DNA of 64,000 bases from Megalobrama amblycephala (taxonomy: Eukaryota > Chordata > Actinopteri > Cypriniformes > Xenocyprididae): assembly GCF_018812025.1 (NCBI RefSeq), contig NC_063045.1, positions 21,731,665 to 21,795,664 on the forward strand. Direction: 5' to 3'. The position numbers and the translations under genes are program-made. Positions 44,578-56,454 of this stretch are shown piece after piece; positions within the stretch are counted from its first letter, which is position 1; each line of letters begins with the position of its first letter. The notes beneath the pieces were generated by a model, which had not been told where the DNA came from, did no database searches, and worked only from the letters and a program-made list of their open reading frames with translations.

Positions 44578-45444
44578 GGCTAAAAGGCTTCAGTCATCGG
44601 ACAAAACGGCATCGTGCCTCAGACTGAAAGGCTTCAGGTCTCAGGAAAAACGATGTCGGGTGTCTCGTACAATTAGGCATCAGACGAAACAGCCAACAGA
44701 GTTTCTCAATTTATGCTGAATTTAACAATAATATTTTTAAACTCCGTTACATATGCTTCACGTGCCGGTACGCATAACCTTATTGCTGAGTTCAACATGT
44801 TCCTGAGTCAACATTTTTGTCTTCATCTTCACAACATTCAAATCAACCAATCAGATTTGAGTTTACAGATTATGTCAAGTTTAGGCTTAAAATCATGAAT
44901 TGGTGCTTCTACATCAGTGTTATTCATGAATGCATCTATCATTTCCCTCTGATTTTTGGGATAACTTATGGGTAGGGTTAGTTTTAGTGGTAGGAATAGG
45001 GTTAAGACTAAATTTTCAGACTAGAATGTTGTTCCAGGATCAACAAATTATGTTGACCCAGGAACGCATCTAACTCAGCAATATCAGGATGTGCCCCTGT
45101 ACAGTGCATTAGCTGAATCAGAGATGACAAATAAACATCATGGTGTCACAGTTTTGTTCATTTAGAGTTTGTGTTTTGATCTGTTTTGTTCATTTGTTCA
45201 GTTTATTTCTATAAGAACACTCCAGAACACAGTGTCCATTTAAATGTATGCCGGAACAATGATGACGATCCATAACAACAGAGCCAAGGCGCAAAAGCTG
45301 CTGTAGATCCACATACCCGGAAGCCTCTGTAACTGGCAGATTTAAGATTATCGTCTTTGGCAAATAAATACATTTCAGACAGTTACATACGCATTACCAA
45401 CATTTCATCATGTAGGCTTTATGGTCAATGCTATGGTTATATAA

Positions 45445-45494
<50 letters not shown>

Positions 45495-46578
45495 ACCACT
45501 TAACATTGATTTCTGAACTTGGAGTGGTCTCTTAATTTTTTCCATAGCTGTATATATATATATATATATACAGTATATGAGAGCAAGAATTGCTTGGCCA
45601 ACTTCAAGTTGCAAATGGTTTGCAGAAAAAAAAAATTCTACTACTTCTATTACTATGTTATGTTGAGAATAGGCACATTTATCATATATGCAGAGCACTC
45701 AAACATATCCATTATATTGTTGCTAGGACATTCATTTAGAGACATAACATTTGCTATGTTATTGTTTTCTGGATTAAGTTAAAATCCACAAGATAATTAT
45801 GAAGGTAATTCAGTAGCAAAACTTGAGAGGTTGCTGATTTGAATTTGAGAACTTATCATATTATTATTTGTATTTGTAAAATGAAATTTACACTCACTGC
45901 CCTGATGTGAAAAGCTGATTAACAGAAGCATGTGATTTACTGGAAGAGAAAAATCATTTGTCAGACAGGTGTGGTTTTCTCACTTGAAAAAACTAGCTTG
46001 TTTTGTTTAGGTTGTCAATTCTTTGCCTGTAAATTTTGACTAGCATGTCATTTCAGTTTGGTAGTTATGCATTTATTAAAACCGTTGGCCATAGGCAGCA
46101 TGTTAATTCTGTTACACCTTGCTAGGCGAAGAGTGAAATGTTATTACAATTTATTTGAATCTGTTTTCTATGTGAATAAATAGTAAACTGAAATTTATTC
46201 CTGTGATCAAAGCTGAATTTTCAGCATCATTACTCCAGTCTTCAGTGTCACATGATCCTTCAGAAATCATTCTAATATGCTGATCTGGTGCTCAAGAAAC
46301 ATTTCTGATTATTATATATATATGTATTATTTGTCAGGATTCTTTGATGAATAGAAAAATTAAAAGAACAACATTTATTTGAAATAGAATCTTTTGTAAA
46401 ATTATAAATGTGTTTACTGTTTTTTTTATCAATTTAGGCCTAATGTGTCCTTGATCAAAGAAATAAAAAATACAAAAAATGTACTGACCCCAAATTGTAC
46501 TTGTCTACCTGTATTATTTATTGGAAAAAAAAAAGTCAACTTAAATGAAATGGTGCGTTTATGTTCGCCCTGTGAGTT
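44578..46578. other. No gene; microsatellites and repeat ends
   Basis: (AC)n at 45448-45491 is followed by GAGACCACTT...GAGTGGTCTC (a small hairpin, 45492-45532) and CTTAATTTTTTCCATAGCTG with a short TA run, which looks like the end of a Tc1-type repeat. 46190-46290 (AGCTGAATTTTCAGCATCAT) is a common fish repeat. No exon seen. Confidence 0.5.
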
Positions 46579-46770
46579 TTGTGCTGAAATTACGATAAGA
46601 GATTACACACAAACATACAAACAGTAATTTTAAGTATTAAAATACTTTGAAACTGAACAGTCACATAATCCCATATTGAGTGTTTTATAATCATATCCAG
46701 TTTGTCTATAAAAATGTCAGTTTAGCAATGCAAACTATACGTAATTCTAAGCGTACCAAAACAATTATAA

Positions 46771-48597
46771 GGTCATTCTTTACACAATCTCAAACGAACA
46801 GCAAATACTTTGTTTCTAGACACTATATTTACTGAGTACTTGTAAAAAAAAAAAAAAATCTTAAGCATGTTAAGGAAATTAAGATCACGGTCATACCACA
46901 TGACATTTTTTAAGTCTATGACCAATTCATCTAGATAAAAAAAACACTTAATTTAAAATGTTAATATGAATTTATGAATTAACATGTTTAACAATTGCAA
47001 TAGATTTTTTTTTCTTTGTATTTTAAAATTGGGCTCTCGAACATCTTATACGTCATTGACCCATAAGATAGTGTCATATTTGCCCATTGTTTGAATAGCT
47101 TCTCTCTGTCTTTGTACTCTTTTAGACTGAAGTAAAAAATAAAGAAAGAAATAAAAATAAAATACATCAATGTTGTGGTGTATAGCTTCCTTTCTTTCTT
47201 TCTTTCTTTGATTTTTGAAATGAAGTTTACATTGGAAGATTTTACATTTGACTGCATGCACATGCTAAGTGTCTGTACTAAAACTGAAGTATAGTTTGGG
47301 CTTTAGACTCTATACCTCACTCCACAAGTTACTGGACCAGAAAACAAGCACTGAAAGAATGCTAAGTCATCCTTGACATGTTCATGTCACTGAACTAACG
47401 TCATAATCTATGTATGTTCTTTCGGTTTTGTTGTTCTTTTTTAAATGATCATAAAGTTGTTCTGTTAAGATCATAGATGCCACTGCTAAATATGCTCCCA
47501 TGATTGGTTATTTTTGGACATCTGACAGTCACCAGCTGCAGTGAGCTCATTTAGGGGTTTGTTTCTTTCTTCACCCTTAACTACAAAAAGCAAAAGATGA
47601 ACATTTGAACAATGGTAGGTGGAGGTATAATTGATACAGCTAGTGCAAACCAAAACTATTTCTGGAGTCTGGATTGCATGTATTCAAAACAGAATTGCTT
47701 CCACACCCATTCGTGAGAAAAGGGTATCTATGGAGTTAGTTAGGAATTCATTTAAATACTTTAAGCATTTTAATGGTAGGTCAGGGAGGACATGATACAA
47801 TAACCAACACACCCACACACATAAACATGTCAGGGAAAACAAAGAGATAATAAAGATAATTTCAGAGCTTCAGTTTCAGATGATATCAGATGTGAATTAT
47901 GAAAGTTCATGTAATGTCAGAAGTTTCCACCTTTGTTTTCTTGCTCTTAGCAATATGGAGCAAAACAGTACTGTAAAAACAGCTGGAAAACAGACATGTG
48001 TAACGGAGGCCAGCAGTCGCTGTGCGACTAAATCTCACTCCGCTGATCTTAATTAAATGAAGGTTAATTAAGTCAAAATGATAACTTCCTTATATTCTGC
48101 GAAATGTAAATATTACAGTGCAAGATCATATTTACATTAACTATGATTGTTTTCAGTGCTGTAGTTCTGCTCTGAGAATAATCAACAACATGCAGCTCTC
48201 AGAGATTTGTGTTCAATGACTCTTCTGATCAGTACAGACTGAAAACAGACCATCAGTCAAAAACCCTTCCATCCACAGCTGATGAAATTAAGGACATTAA
48301 AGGTTTAGATCACCCAAAAATGAAAATAATGTCATTAATTACTCACCCTTATAAGACCTTTGTTCATCTTCAGAACACAAATTAAGATATTTTTCATGAA
48401 ATCTGATGGCTCACTTACAGATTCAGTACAAATGAGAAATTTAGTTGTGAACTGGTTGTGTACTCAAAGTTTACTAGTGTCGCACTTAAAGTACACCTAA
48501 AAGTATACTATAAGTGGGCCAATTTCGTCCCAAGTAGTATTGAAGTACATTACAAGTATACTACTAGTATATCGACATTAGTATACTTACCACACTT
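46771..48597. other. No gene; includes a GGTTTAGATCACCC repeat
   Basis: A (CTTT)n run at 47190-47210. The 48298-48410 segment is an inverse relative of 2490-2640. From 48470 AGTATACT motifs begin, a family also found at 52980-53400. No supported exon. Confidence 0.5.
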
Positions 48598-48772
48598 ACC
48601 CCTGGTTTCACAGACAAGGCTTGCTAGTCCTAGACTAAAATGCATGTTTGAGCTGTTTTTAACTGAAAGAATGTTGTACTGATATATCTTAAAATATGTC
48701 AGTGTCATTGTTTTGTCTCAAGATGAACACCAGTAATGGTTTTTCTAGTGTATGTTTATAAAAGCTACTTAA

Positions 48773-50398
48773 AGGGCATATTGCAGGTTAGAGCTTCAGT
48801 GATTCAATGTATAGAAAAATAATGTATGAAATAGATTTTCTTGAAAAAACACGTATAAATACGCTAATTAGGCTACTGGAGTCGTTTTTTGTGAGAAAAT
48901 TTTACTTCCGCATCTGAAAAATGCCAAATCGGAAGTGACGTAACTGAAGGGAGCGCGATCAATATAACAATAGGAAAAAAATGGATCGCAATTACAGTTC
49001 GGACGCTGAGGAAATTGTAAATGTTTATCCATACTCCTATAACAAACCACAGCCATACAATTAGCCTGCTATGTGGTCAAGAGAGCAGCGACAGGCCAGA
49101 ATTAGACAGAATAATGGTCAAAAGAGAAAAATTGAGCTGTTGTGTGGGGAGAAGCAGTGGAGAACAGGGCAGAGAGTGTTAGCTTAGATAGCCTATACAC
49201 ATTAGCAAACGATATGTAACACTGTTCTCAGATCACAATATTGTACAGATTATTATGAATCAGGCAAAAGCAAAGCTATTGGCCATCTAGGAGTAACGTT
49301 GTTGATTACTAATTACAGAAACTAATAAACTTCCTTAATATCCGTCCACACTAACGTTACGTGATATAGCGGTTTCTCATCACGACTGATTTGGTAACGT
49401 TAGTTAGCGCATGTAAAAATAAAAAAAAATGATTTAAAAAAACAAAAAAACAAGACTTACGGTGCACAATTCACGTTTTCGTCTCTCTGACGGATCCGTG
49501 ATCATGTCTCCCGCCGGCGGACGAACACAAGTAGTGTTACTGTATGTGTTTCATGTAATATCCTTTATTCATTAATTCTGTGTTATGAGTTTATTCCGTG
49601 CCGATTCACTGATAGTGTGAGGATGTATATGACGCCATGATTATGTAGTAGTGTGAACTTGAATGTATATACGTTTACAGTATATATATGGCATGAATGA
49701 AATTAGAGTACATTACAGCACATCATTCAAAACTGTTTTGTAAAGTGTGAGACTGTATGCATGTGTACATAATTTGTATTCATCAGTGTTGAAATTGATT
49801 CAAGTAAAAACGGTGAAGAAGCATCGCGTGTGTAAGTTTATTCATTTAATATCATTATTTACAGTAGTATTACAATGTTGAACTCCATCATATCGCCGGG
49901 ATGATGATAATCCTCCGGTCTATAATGAACGCGTTTTTCGAAGCAGATGCAGAAGTGAAGTCCCGTCTCTTCACCTGCACAAAACACACCCCGGCACGGA
50001 AGATAGCAGCGTCCTTTTTCTTGTTATTAAACCTCTGGACTCGATGTCCTGACAGGCTGGAGTTTGTGCAACCTCCACAAACACAATAATTTACCATGAC
50101 GATGATAAATAGAATACAAAAACTACCGAAAACACACTGATTCACGGCCGCTGTTGCTAAATACCAATATATTCTGCACTGAATCAACACAGAGCTCAGC
50201 GGTCGACTCCCTTGAGTGACGTAATATGACGCAACGCTGAAAAAAGGGGTTTTTACAGAGCCCGTCACTTTATCTACTAAATTTATGCCCTTATGTCCTG
50301 AAAAACATTTTTAAACCCTGCAGTACCTTTTTATATGGTATTTTTGTACAAGGTTATATATTCATCTCGAAAAAAATGTTTAACCTGCAATATGCACT
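48773..50398 (-). mobile_element. Kolobok-like element with THAP exon, TTAA duplication
   Basis: AGGGCATATTGCAGGTTA at 48773 and TAACCTGCAATATGCACT ending 50398 are inverted ends, with TTAA at 48769-48772 and 50399-50402. A THAP zinc finger is encoded on the minus strand. TTAA duplication plus a THAP domain is the known combination of Kolobok transposons. The 1.6-kb length and absence of a DDE core make it a deletion derivative. Near 48981 a plus-strand frame starts MDRNYSSDAEEIVNVYPYSY, possibly the start of a second element protein. Confidence 0.75.
49888..50268 (-). CDS. THAP-domain exon of Kolobok-like element
   Basis: The likely start is the ATG at 50097 (minus): MVNYCVCGGCTNSS, followed by HRVQRFNNKKK, FRAGVCFVQVKRRDFT and ASASKNAFI. 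M-V-x-x-C-x-x-x-x-C at the very N-terminus and the basic middle are those of THAP, a C2CH zinc-dependent DNA-binding fold used by P and Kolobok transposases to bind their ends. The final C-x-x-H pair is not reached before the frame diverges at about 49925, so a splice or deletion follows. The open sequence upstream of MVNYC is probably untranslated. Confidence 0.62.
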   Translation of the reverse strand: MTGSVKTPFFSVASYYVTQGSRPLSSVLIQCRIYWYLATAAVNQCVFGSFCILFIIVMVNYCVCGGCTNSSLSGHRVQRFNNKKKDAAIFRAGVCFVQVKRRDFTSASASKNAFIIDRRIIIIPAI

Positions 50399-50891
50399 TT
50401 AAATATCCTAGTTGAACTAAGACCTAATCCTGGTTTAGCCTAAGACCTGTCTGTGAAACCAGGCCTAAGTATACTTAGTATACTTACTAAAAACATACTT
50501 GAACATTACTTAAGTATACTTTATACTTAACTTAAAATTAACTTAAAATTTATTTTTTGTAGGGGTATCCCAATTCACCATTTTTGGGAGGTAGAGTGAA
50601 TTAATCATGAACATGAACAGCATAGATTAATGCTATCATAATTGTTTTGCTACACTTAGAATTACATATAGTTTGCATTGCTAAACTGATATTTTTATAG
50701 ACAAACTGGATATGATTATAAAACACTCAATATGGGATTAAGTGACTGTTCAGTTTCAAAGTATTTTAATACTTAAAATTACTGTTTGTATGTTTTTGTG
50801 TAATCTCTTAATGTAATTTCAACACACAACTTGTTTTCCCATGTCACTTGTTCCTGTTGCTGGAATAATCAATCCTTATTTTGTCTTACAG

Positions 50892-51770
50892 GTCTTGAAG
50901 CTCAGACAAGAACAGAACGATGGCAGATGAAGGTAAAGTTAATGTTAATTCAGACATATAGTCATCTAAAAATCATTGACATTTCTGCTCATCATACTGT
51001 ATTTGGCTAGATTTAAATTATTGTTTACTTTTTTCATTATTATTTGATGAAAATTATAATGGATATATTATTGTAATCTCTCATCTAAATAATCTCAAAG
51101 GCTGATAATCTTCATCACAGTGGATCTCGGCTCTCCACATATTTATCTTCAAATATTGCAGGTAATCTTGACCAACATTTGATAATTGTGATACAGACTT
51201 TAAATCATATGCACATCACAATCAGACATGTATCAGCTCCACTGCAGAACAATAGCAGTATTAATAAAACAGAGTTGGGAAAAGTTCACCATCCTGGGAG
51301 AGAACAGATTCAGATGTGGAAGAAGTCTGTCTCCTATAACAAATATATTTAGTGTTGAGAAATCAGTGATTAATGGCAGATCTGTGTCTGTCATCGACAC
51401 TGCTGGGTTTTTAGTACTTATCTTTCAAAAGAAATGTTATCAGAGGAGTTTGCGAGGAGCGTGTATCTATCTGATCCAGGAGTTCATGCGTTTTTATTCG
51501 ATGCGCCGTATGGTATGTGCACAGGACTGGAGGAAGAGATACTGAAACGAGTGCAGCAGGTTTATGGTAAAGATGTGCTGAAGCATGTTATTATCCTCTT
51601 CACGTACGGAGATGAATGTGACCGAGAGAATACAGGCAGAGATTGAGGGTAATGATATGTGTTCAACAACAGAGATCTGACTGACAGACAGCAGGTCGAT
51701 GATCTACTGCTGAAGATTGACATGATGAAAGAGTGGAATGGATTCTGCACTAATGAGATGTATGAATGAG
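50892..51770 (+). pseudogene. Decayed GIMAP GTPase
   Basis: A small exon (50892-50932) with ATG 50920 (MADE, donor GTAAAG) precedes the body at about 51247-51770. The body keeps GRSVSVIDTAGF (switch region), then after a frameshift FARSVYLSDPGVHAFLF, EEEILKRVQQVYGKDVLKHV and IILFTYGDECDRENT. A further shift leads to the equivalent of the DLLLKIDMM...NEMYE tail. The P-loop is not intact: the segment around WEKFTILGENRF stands where GKSS...GN is expected. At least two frameshifts make it non-functional. It is the second GIMAP locus in the window, same strand as the first. Confidence 0.72.
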
Positions 51771-53826
51771 CACAAATGAACACATTTCAATGGTTCCACA
51801 AAATTGTTACAGGATTTTAATGCACCTGAATTTGAGTTTTTTTTTTTTTTTTTTGCATTGAATTAAAGCCACTTCTTCTAACACAATGGCAGTGAACTTT
51901 TTTCTATATTGCTTATTTTATTTGCAAAAAAAAAAAAGCCAGTATTATCCAGCTACATAAATCTTCATAAAACTATAACATAATGTATTATGAAAAGTGC
52001 CATACAAATAAATGTATTGAATTGAATAAAACTATATCTAAACAAATATGATGCATGAATGGCAAATATTCCTGGATATTTGGCATAAATTTACATACAT
52101 TTAAGTCCCTACAGCTGTAAATGTACATATAATTAAACATAATTTAAATAAAATGGCCTGTAACTTTCTAACCTTATGGGTTTAGTTAAACTGTAAAAAT
52201 GATAATCTTATACAGAAATTATTCAAATCAAATACATTTAAGCCATCTACTAAAATATACATTTTAGTTGACTCTTTTCTTCTAACAACTTTTACCTCTG
52301 TGGACATTTTAACATCAGTAGTTTTTCCAAAATGTCTACTGTAAATGTTTTTCTTAAACTCCTTTTGGCAACACAATGTAAGAGTTAAAATTGCCAAAAT
52401 AAAAATATGTGGAATAAAACCAGGATATTTTGTGACATTATAGCTTGTAAATGATGCTGCTAGTGACAAAATGGTCTACTGTTATGAAAACATTATTAGG
52501 GCCTGGTTAAAGCATGGTTAAATGTGTTGATTAGCACTCATAGCTGCTCTTAAGGTTAGTGATGTTCACAAGGTAATAAAACCCTAGTCAGATAACAAGC
52601 CAGGTCAGCTTTCTTTCTATAGTGCTTTATACCTTATTGACTATTTCAGAGCAGCTTTACAGTAATAAACAGGAAAATGGCAGAATCAGTGATGGATATT
52701 TCATCAAATATGAGACAAATCCAAATTCTGCTGTAAAGCAGCTCTAAAATGACCAGGTCCCATCTGGATTCTTCATGCCTCTCTCTGCTCAAACAAGACA
52801 GAACAAAGACAGAAGCACTTGATTATTCCTGTACCAACCATTACATGTTCATTTCATTACATTAACTATTTACATGTAAGCATTTATGCACTTGTTTGGG
52901 CTGCAGATATTCTGTACTAGGCAGTAGAGAAATGCACATTTGCTCAGCCCAATAGATTTAGATTTGTACCCTTATGAAAAAGTTTACTTCAATTTCATTT
53001 TATGAAGTATACTTAAGTAATGTTTAAGTATATTTAAGTACTTTATTTAGTTGGTATACTAATATCAATATACTACTAGTAGTAAACTTGTAAGTGTATT
53101 ATTTCAATATACTAAATTGGCACACTTTGAGTAAATAAAAGTATATTTTTAGGTGTACTATAAGTGTAACATCAGTAAACCTTTAAGTTCACAACTATAG
53201 TTCATAATTACATTTATCATTTGTACTACAAGTGAACTTATAAGTATACTGCAGTTTGCTATTTTAATACCAGTAGTACTTTTTTAGTTTATGGAAGTAC
53301 ACTTTGAAGTATACTCTCAGTAAACTACTAGTTTAGTAGTTTTATACTGCAAGTATTCTTGTAAGTTTATTTTAAGTGAACATGATATCACACTTATACA
53401 TTTACATATTATTTTTGCACATTCAGTACTATACTATGTTCATATTTCAGTATTATTTTTTTATAATTGAAATACATCTTTAACTGTACTTTGACTCTTT
53501 TCATTTTAAAACATTTTATTCTAGCTTCATGAATCCTTTTTAATCAACACATAACCCATCCTAAACTATCACCAGTGTTGTTTCACAATGACTTCTTCTG
53601 CCTTCTGTCTGTGAAGCACGATAGCTCTAGCTAGTGTCTGACAACAGCTACTGCACTGTATCTCTGATGGGATTAGATTCTCTGACCCAAACTAAAACTT
53701 GACCTTCAGGAAATGTTTGACATTTGATATTGTTCTTTAACAAAATTTTTCAGGTAGACTACAGTAACATGTTAGAATGACTCTCAACTGAGCAGATTTT
53801 TCATCAAAGATCTTTATCAGATCCTT
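51771..53826. other. No gene; AGTATACT-rich repeat at about 52980-53400
   Basis: The 53020-53220 segment is the inverse of 48430-48590. 52620-52760 carries GAGCAGCTTTACAG...CTGTAAAGCAGCTC, a mirrored common fish repeat. No supported exon. Confidence 0.5.
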
Positions 53827-55096
53827 CCCAGCAAGCAATTTTATGTCTATTAGACGTCTAATAGCCGTCAAAACATAGCCCGGCCGTCTAGGCTAAAACA
53901 AGGCAAAATTTGGGCTGTCAGTGAAAATCTAATAGACGTCTAACCATAACCCAAGAGTAGACTAGTCATCAATTAGACAACTATTAGACAACTACATATT
54001 TATGTCTAATAGACGGTTAATACGGGTCTAGGCTAAAATAAGGCAAAATTGGGGCTGTCAGTGAAAATCTAATAAACGTCTAACTATAACCTAAAAATAG
54101 ACTAGTCATCAGTTACACTACTAATGAATGCTTACATCTATACATGCAATAGACAACAAAATAATGGCTAAAGGATTATTTTCACTTAAATATAACAGGT
54201 TCTCATAAATGACAATCCGTCCAAACAAATTAAATATAAAAGGTTTTATTTAGAAAAAGAACTCAAGATAATACACAATGATAAAAAAAAAAATAAATTA
54301 AATTTTACAAATACAATACAAATAAACATTCAAAGAAAATTACAACGTGTAACATAATAAAAATATAAAACATTGACAAAAAAAAAGTTAAATAAAAAAT
54401 TTTAACAATATTTTTTGGTTTATAAAACAACCTGATTAATTTTCAGTTCCATAAATTCCATGTTTTATGTAAAGCACTTTGAATTACCTTGAACATTGTT
54501 GTTGAAATGTGCTATAAAAAATAAACTTGCCTTGCCAAATCAAAAACTCATATTTTTATTTCATAATGATCAAAAGATTAAAAGATATACAAGGCTTCCA
54601 TAACAAATAATAGTAGGGTGCACAGGTTTCATGTTTACCCGCTTGTATTTAGATAATTACAGAGTTTTAGGGCACAAGGAAACACTACAGTACATGTGCA
54701 TGTATGTTAATCTAACCACGTTTTACTCTGAGTCTGCACTGTTACCCGCTAAAATGTCACGGTTCCTACACATAATGTACATAAATAATAAACACATGTC
54801 AAAATGAAAAACACAGATACTTACAAGACCAAAAGCAGGAAAGAATTTGCTTTAACATTTGCTGTTGCTTGCTCTCCGTCTCCAACGGTTGTAAAATGCG
54901 GAAATGTTTATCGCGAGATCTGGCAACAGTGATCGAGAGCTAACGTTCAAGTCTCGCGTTGCCAGTGGTCATGTCTCAGTAGAGCCACAGTTGCCATCTA
55001 GCGGTTGAGAATTGTAAATTTTTATTTAACTTAAAATTAAATACAGTCATATATGTGTGTGGTGTATAATTAACATATGGCTTGGCTATACCCTGA

Positions 55097-55162
<66 letters not shown>

Positions 55163-55825
55163 ATTGTAGAATGTAGGATTGTGTGACAGCAAAAATATGC
55201 TGTTTCAAACTTGCATATAAATGTATAAATGCAAGTATATCGAGAATCCCACAAGCTTTGTGGTCGAAAATGACTTAACACTATTTTGGTTACACTCATT
55301 GCTGGTCTGAATCAGGGCTATAGCCAAGCCGTAAAAACTAGACTATAAATTGCCTCGATTTCGCCGGGTGGACTAAAAGCAGACTACACATAGCCTATCC
55401 AATTCAGAGCTAAATCGTGACTACATATAGACCATGTCATGAAATGCCACTTAAATCTTGTAGAAATCATTGACATTGCGAACATGATGAGATATCAACC
55501 ATCTCAAGCACTTCCTGTCCAAAACCTACAATAAATCAGGATTGACTATAGGTGGGCTACAAATAGCCGGTCTGACTATGAGCTAAATTGTGGCTACGCA
55601 CAGCCTACACAATATAACATGTCAAAGATATGAAACCAAACACCTTGTGATCACTGTTGACTTCACTTACATGATGCAATATCATACAACTCGCAAGTTA
55701 TTTTGGCAAAAACAACATGTAACCAAAGGAAAGATTATTTTGGCTAAAAGTGGGTTACACATAGCCGGACTATATCGGGTCTATAGTTAACCGAGACGGT
55801 GAAATGACGGCTATTGCTTGCTGGG
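53827..55825. mobile_element. 2-kb DNA element with CCCAGCAAGCAAT ends
   Basis: CCCAGCAAGCAAT at 53827 and ATTGCTTGCTGGG ending 55825 are perfect 13-bp inverted ends. Subterminal zones repeat TAGACGTCTAA, GGCTAAAACAAGGC and GTCAGTGAAAATCTAATA (two copies on the left), with CTATAG/GCCGGACTA motifs on the right. No transposase frame. A target duplication is not certain. The interior has a TA microsatellite at 55104-55160. Confidence 0.75.
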
Positions 55826-56453
55826 TTCTAAAGTCATGATGATTTGTGAGAGAAAAGGCAAGTAAATTTAACCATATTGGTTAAATTTAATTTATACATT
55901 TTCCTAACCTGCCCATTGGTAACATCATTGAAACATTTAAGGCAATTTAAATAATTATGTTTAAAATGGCCATGCCTGCTGTTATGTATAAGGTAAATTT
56001 GAATCAGGTCGTCTTTGTTGGAGTACCTTGAAAAAGAGCAGCTAGAATATATTCTTCATATTCTTCATTTTGTGTTTCACAGAAGAAAGTAAGATATTCA
56101 GATTTAAAATTACATGATGGTGAATAAACGATGACAGTATTATTATTTTTATTTTTAGGTGAACTGTCAAGAAATTATAATTTGCCCTCCTTATCCAGCA
56201 GTTGCATTATTGTACAATGGAAATAGAGCTGGCCGTTAATCTCACAGGTGTTTGATTCCTCAAATAACTTTATCTCAGAGTTCACTTCTTTTTATTCTAA
56301 TCTTTACAAATCAGAAGCCTGCTTGGACATTGCTGCTATTCAGTCTTTCCTTTCTCAATCAGAAATACCTAAAATAAGCCCAGATTAAAGCCAGTAGCCT
56401 AGATGTGTCACAGACACGCCAGGCTCCACCCTCAGCCAGTCACAACGCACCGT
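55826..56453. other. No gene seen
   Basis: AT-rich with a GGTGAACTGTCAAGAAATTA repeat fragment near 56158. Nothing else. Confidence 0.5.
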
Positions 56454-56454
56454 T

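Larger units (their letters stand above)
48601..50463. mobile_element. CCTGGTTTCACAGACA element, split by a Kolobok-like element
   Basis: CCTGGTTTCACAGACAAGG at 48601 and CCTGTCTGTGAAACCAGG ending 50463 are inverted ends of a common cyprinid DNA repeat of about 235 bp. The body CAAGATGAACACCAGTAATG lies left of the insertion. Removing 48773-50398 and one TTAA restores a continuous unit. Confidence 0.8.
46579..50825. repeat. Inverted repeat pair, arms 46579-46770 and 50635-50825
   Basis: About 185 bp around CAGTAATTTTAAGTATTAAA and ATCATATCCAGTTTGTCTAT recur as the reverse complement at 50635-50825, roughly 90% alike. The right arm lies just upstream of the GIMAP pseudogene exon at 50892. Nothing GIMAP-like is beside the left arm. 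It may be an inverted duplication or two copies of a repeat. Confidence 0.7.

Noticed and set aside
49008..49080. Separate host gene at MDRNYSSDAEEI
   Set aside because: It stops after 27 codons and lies within the Kolobok-like element. Mentioned there as a possible second element frame only.
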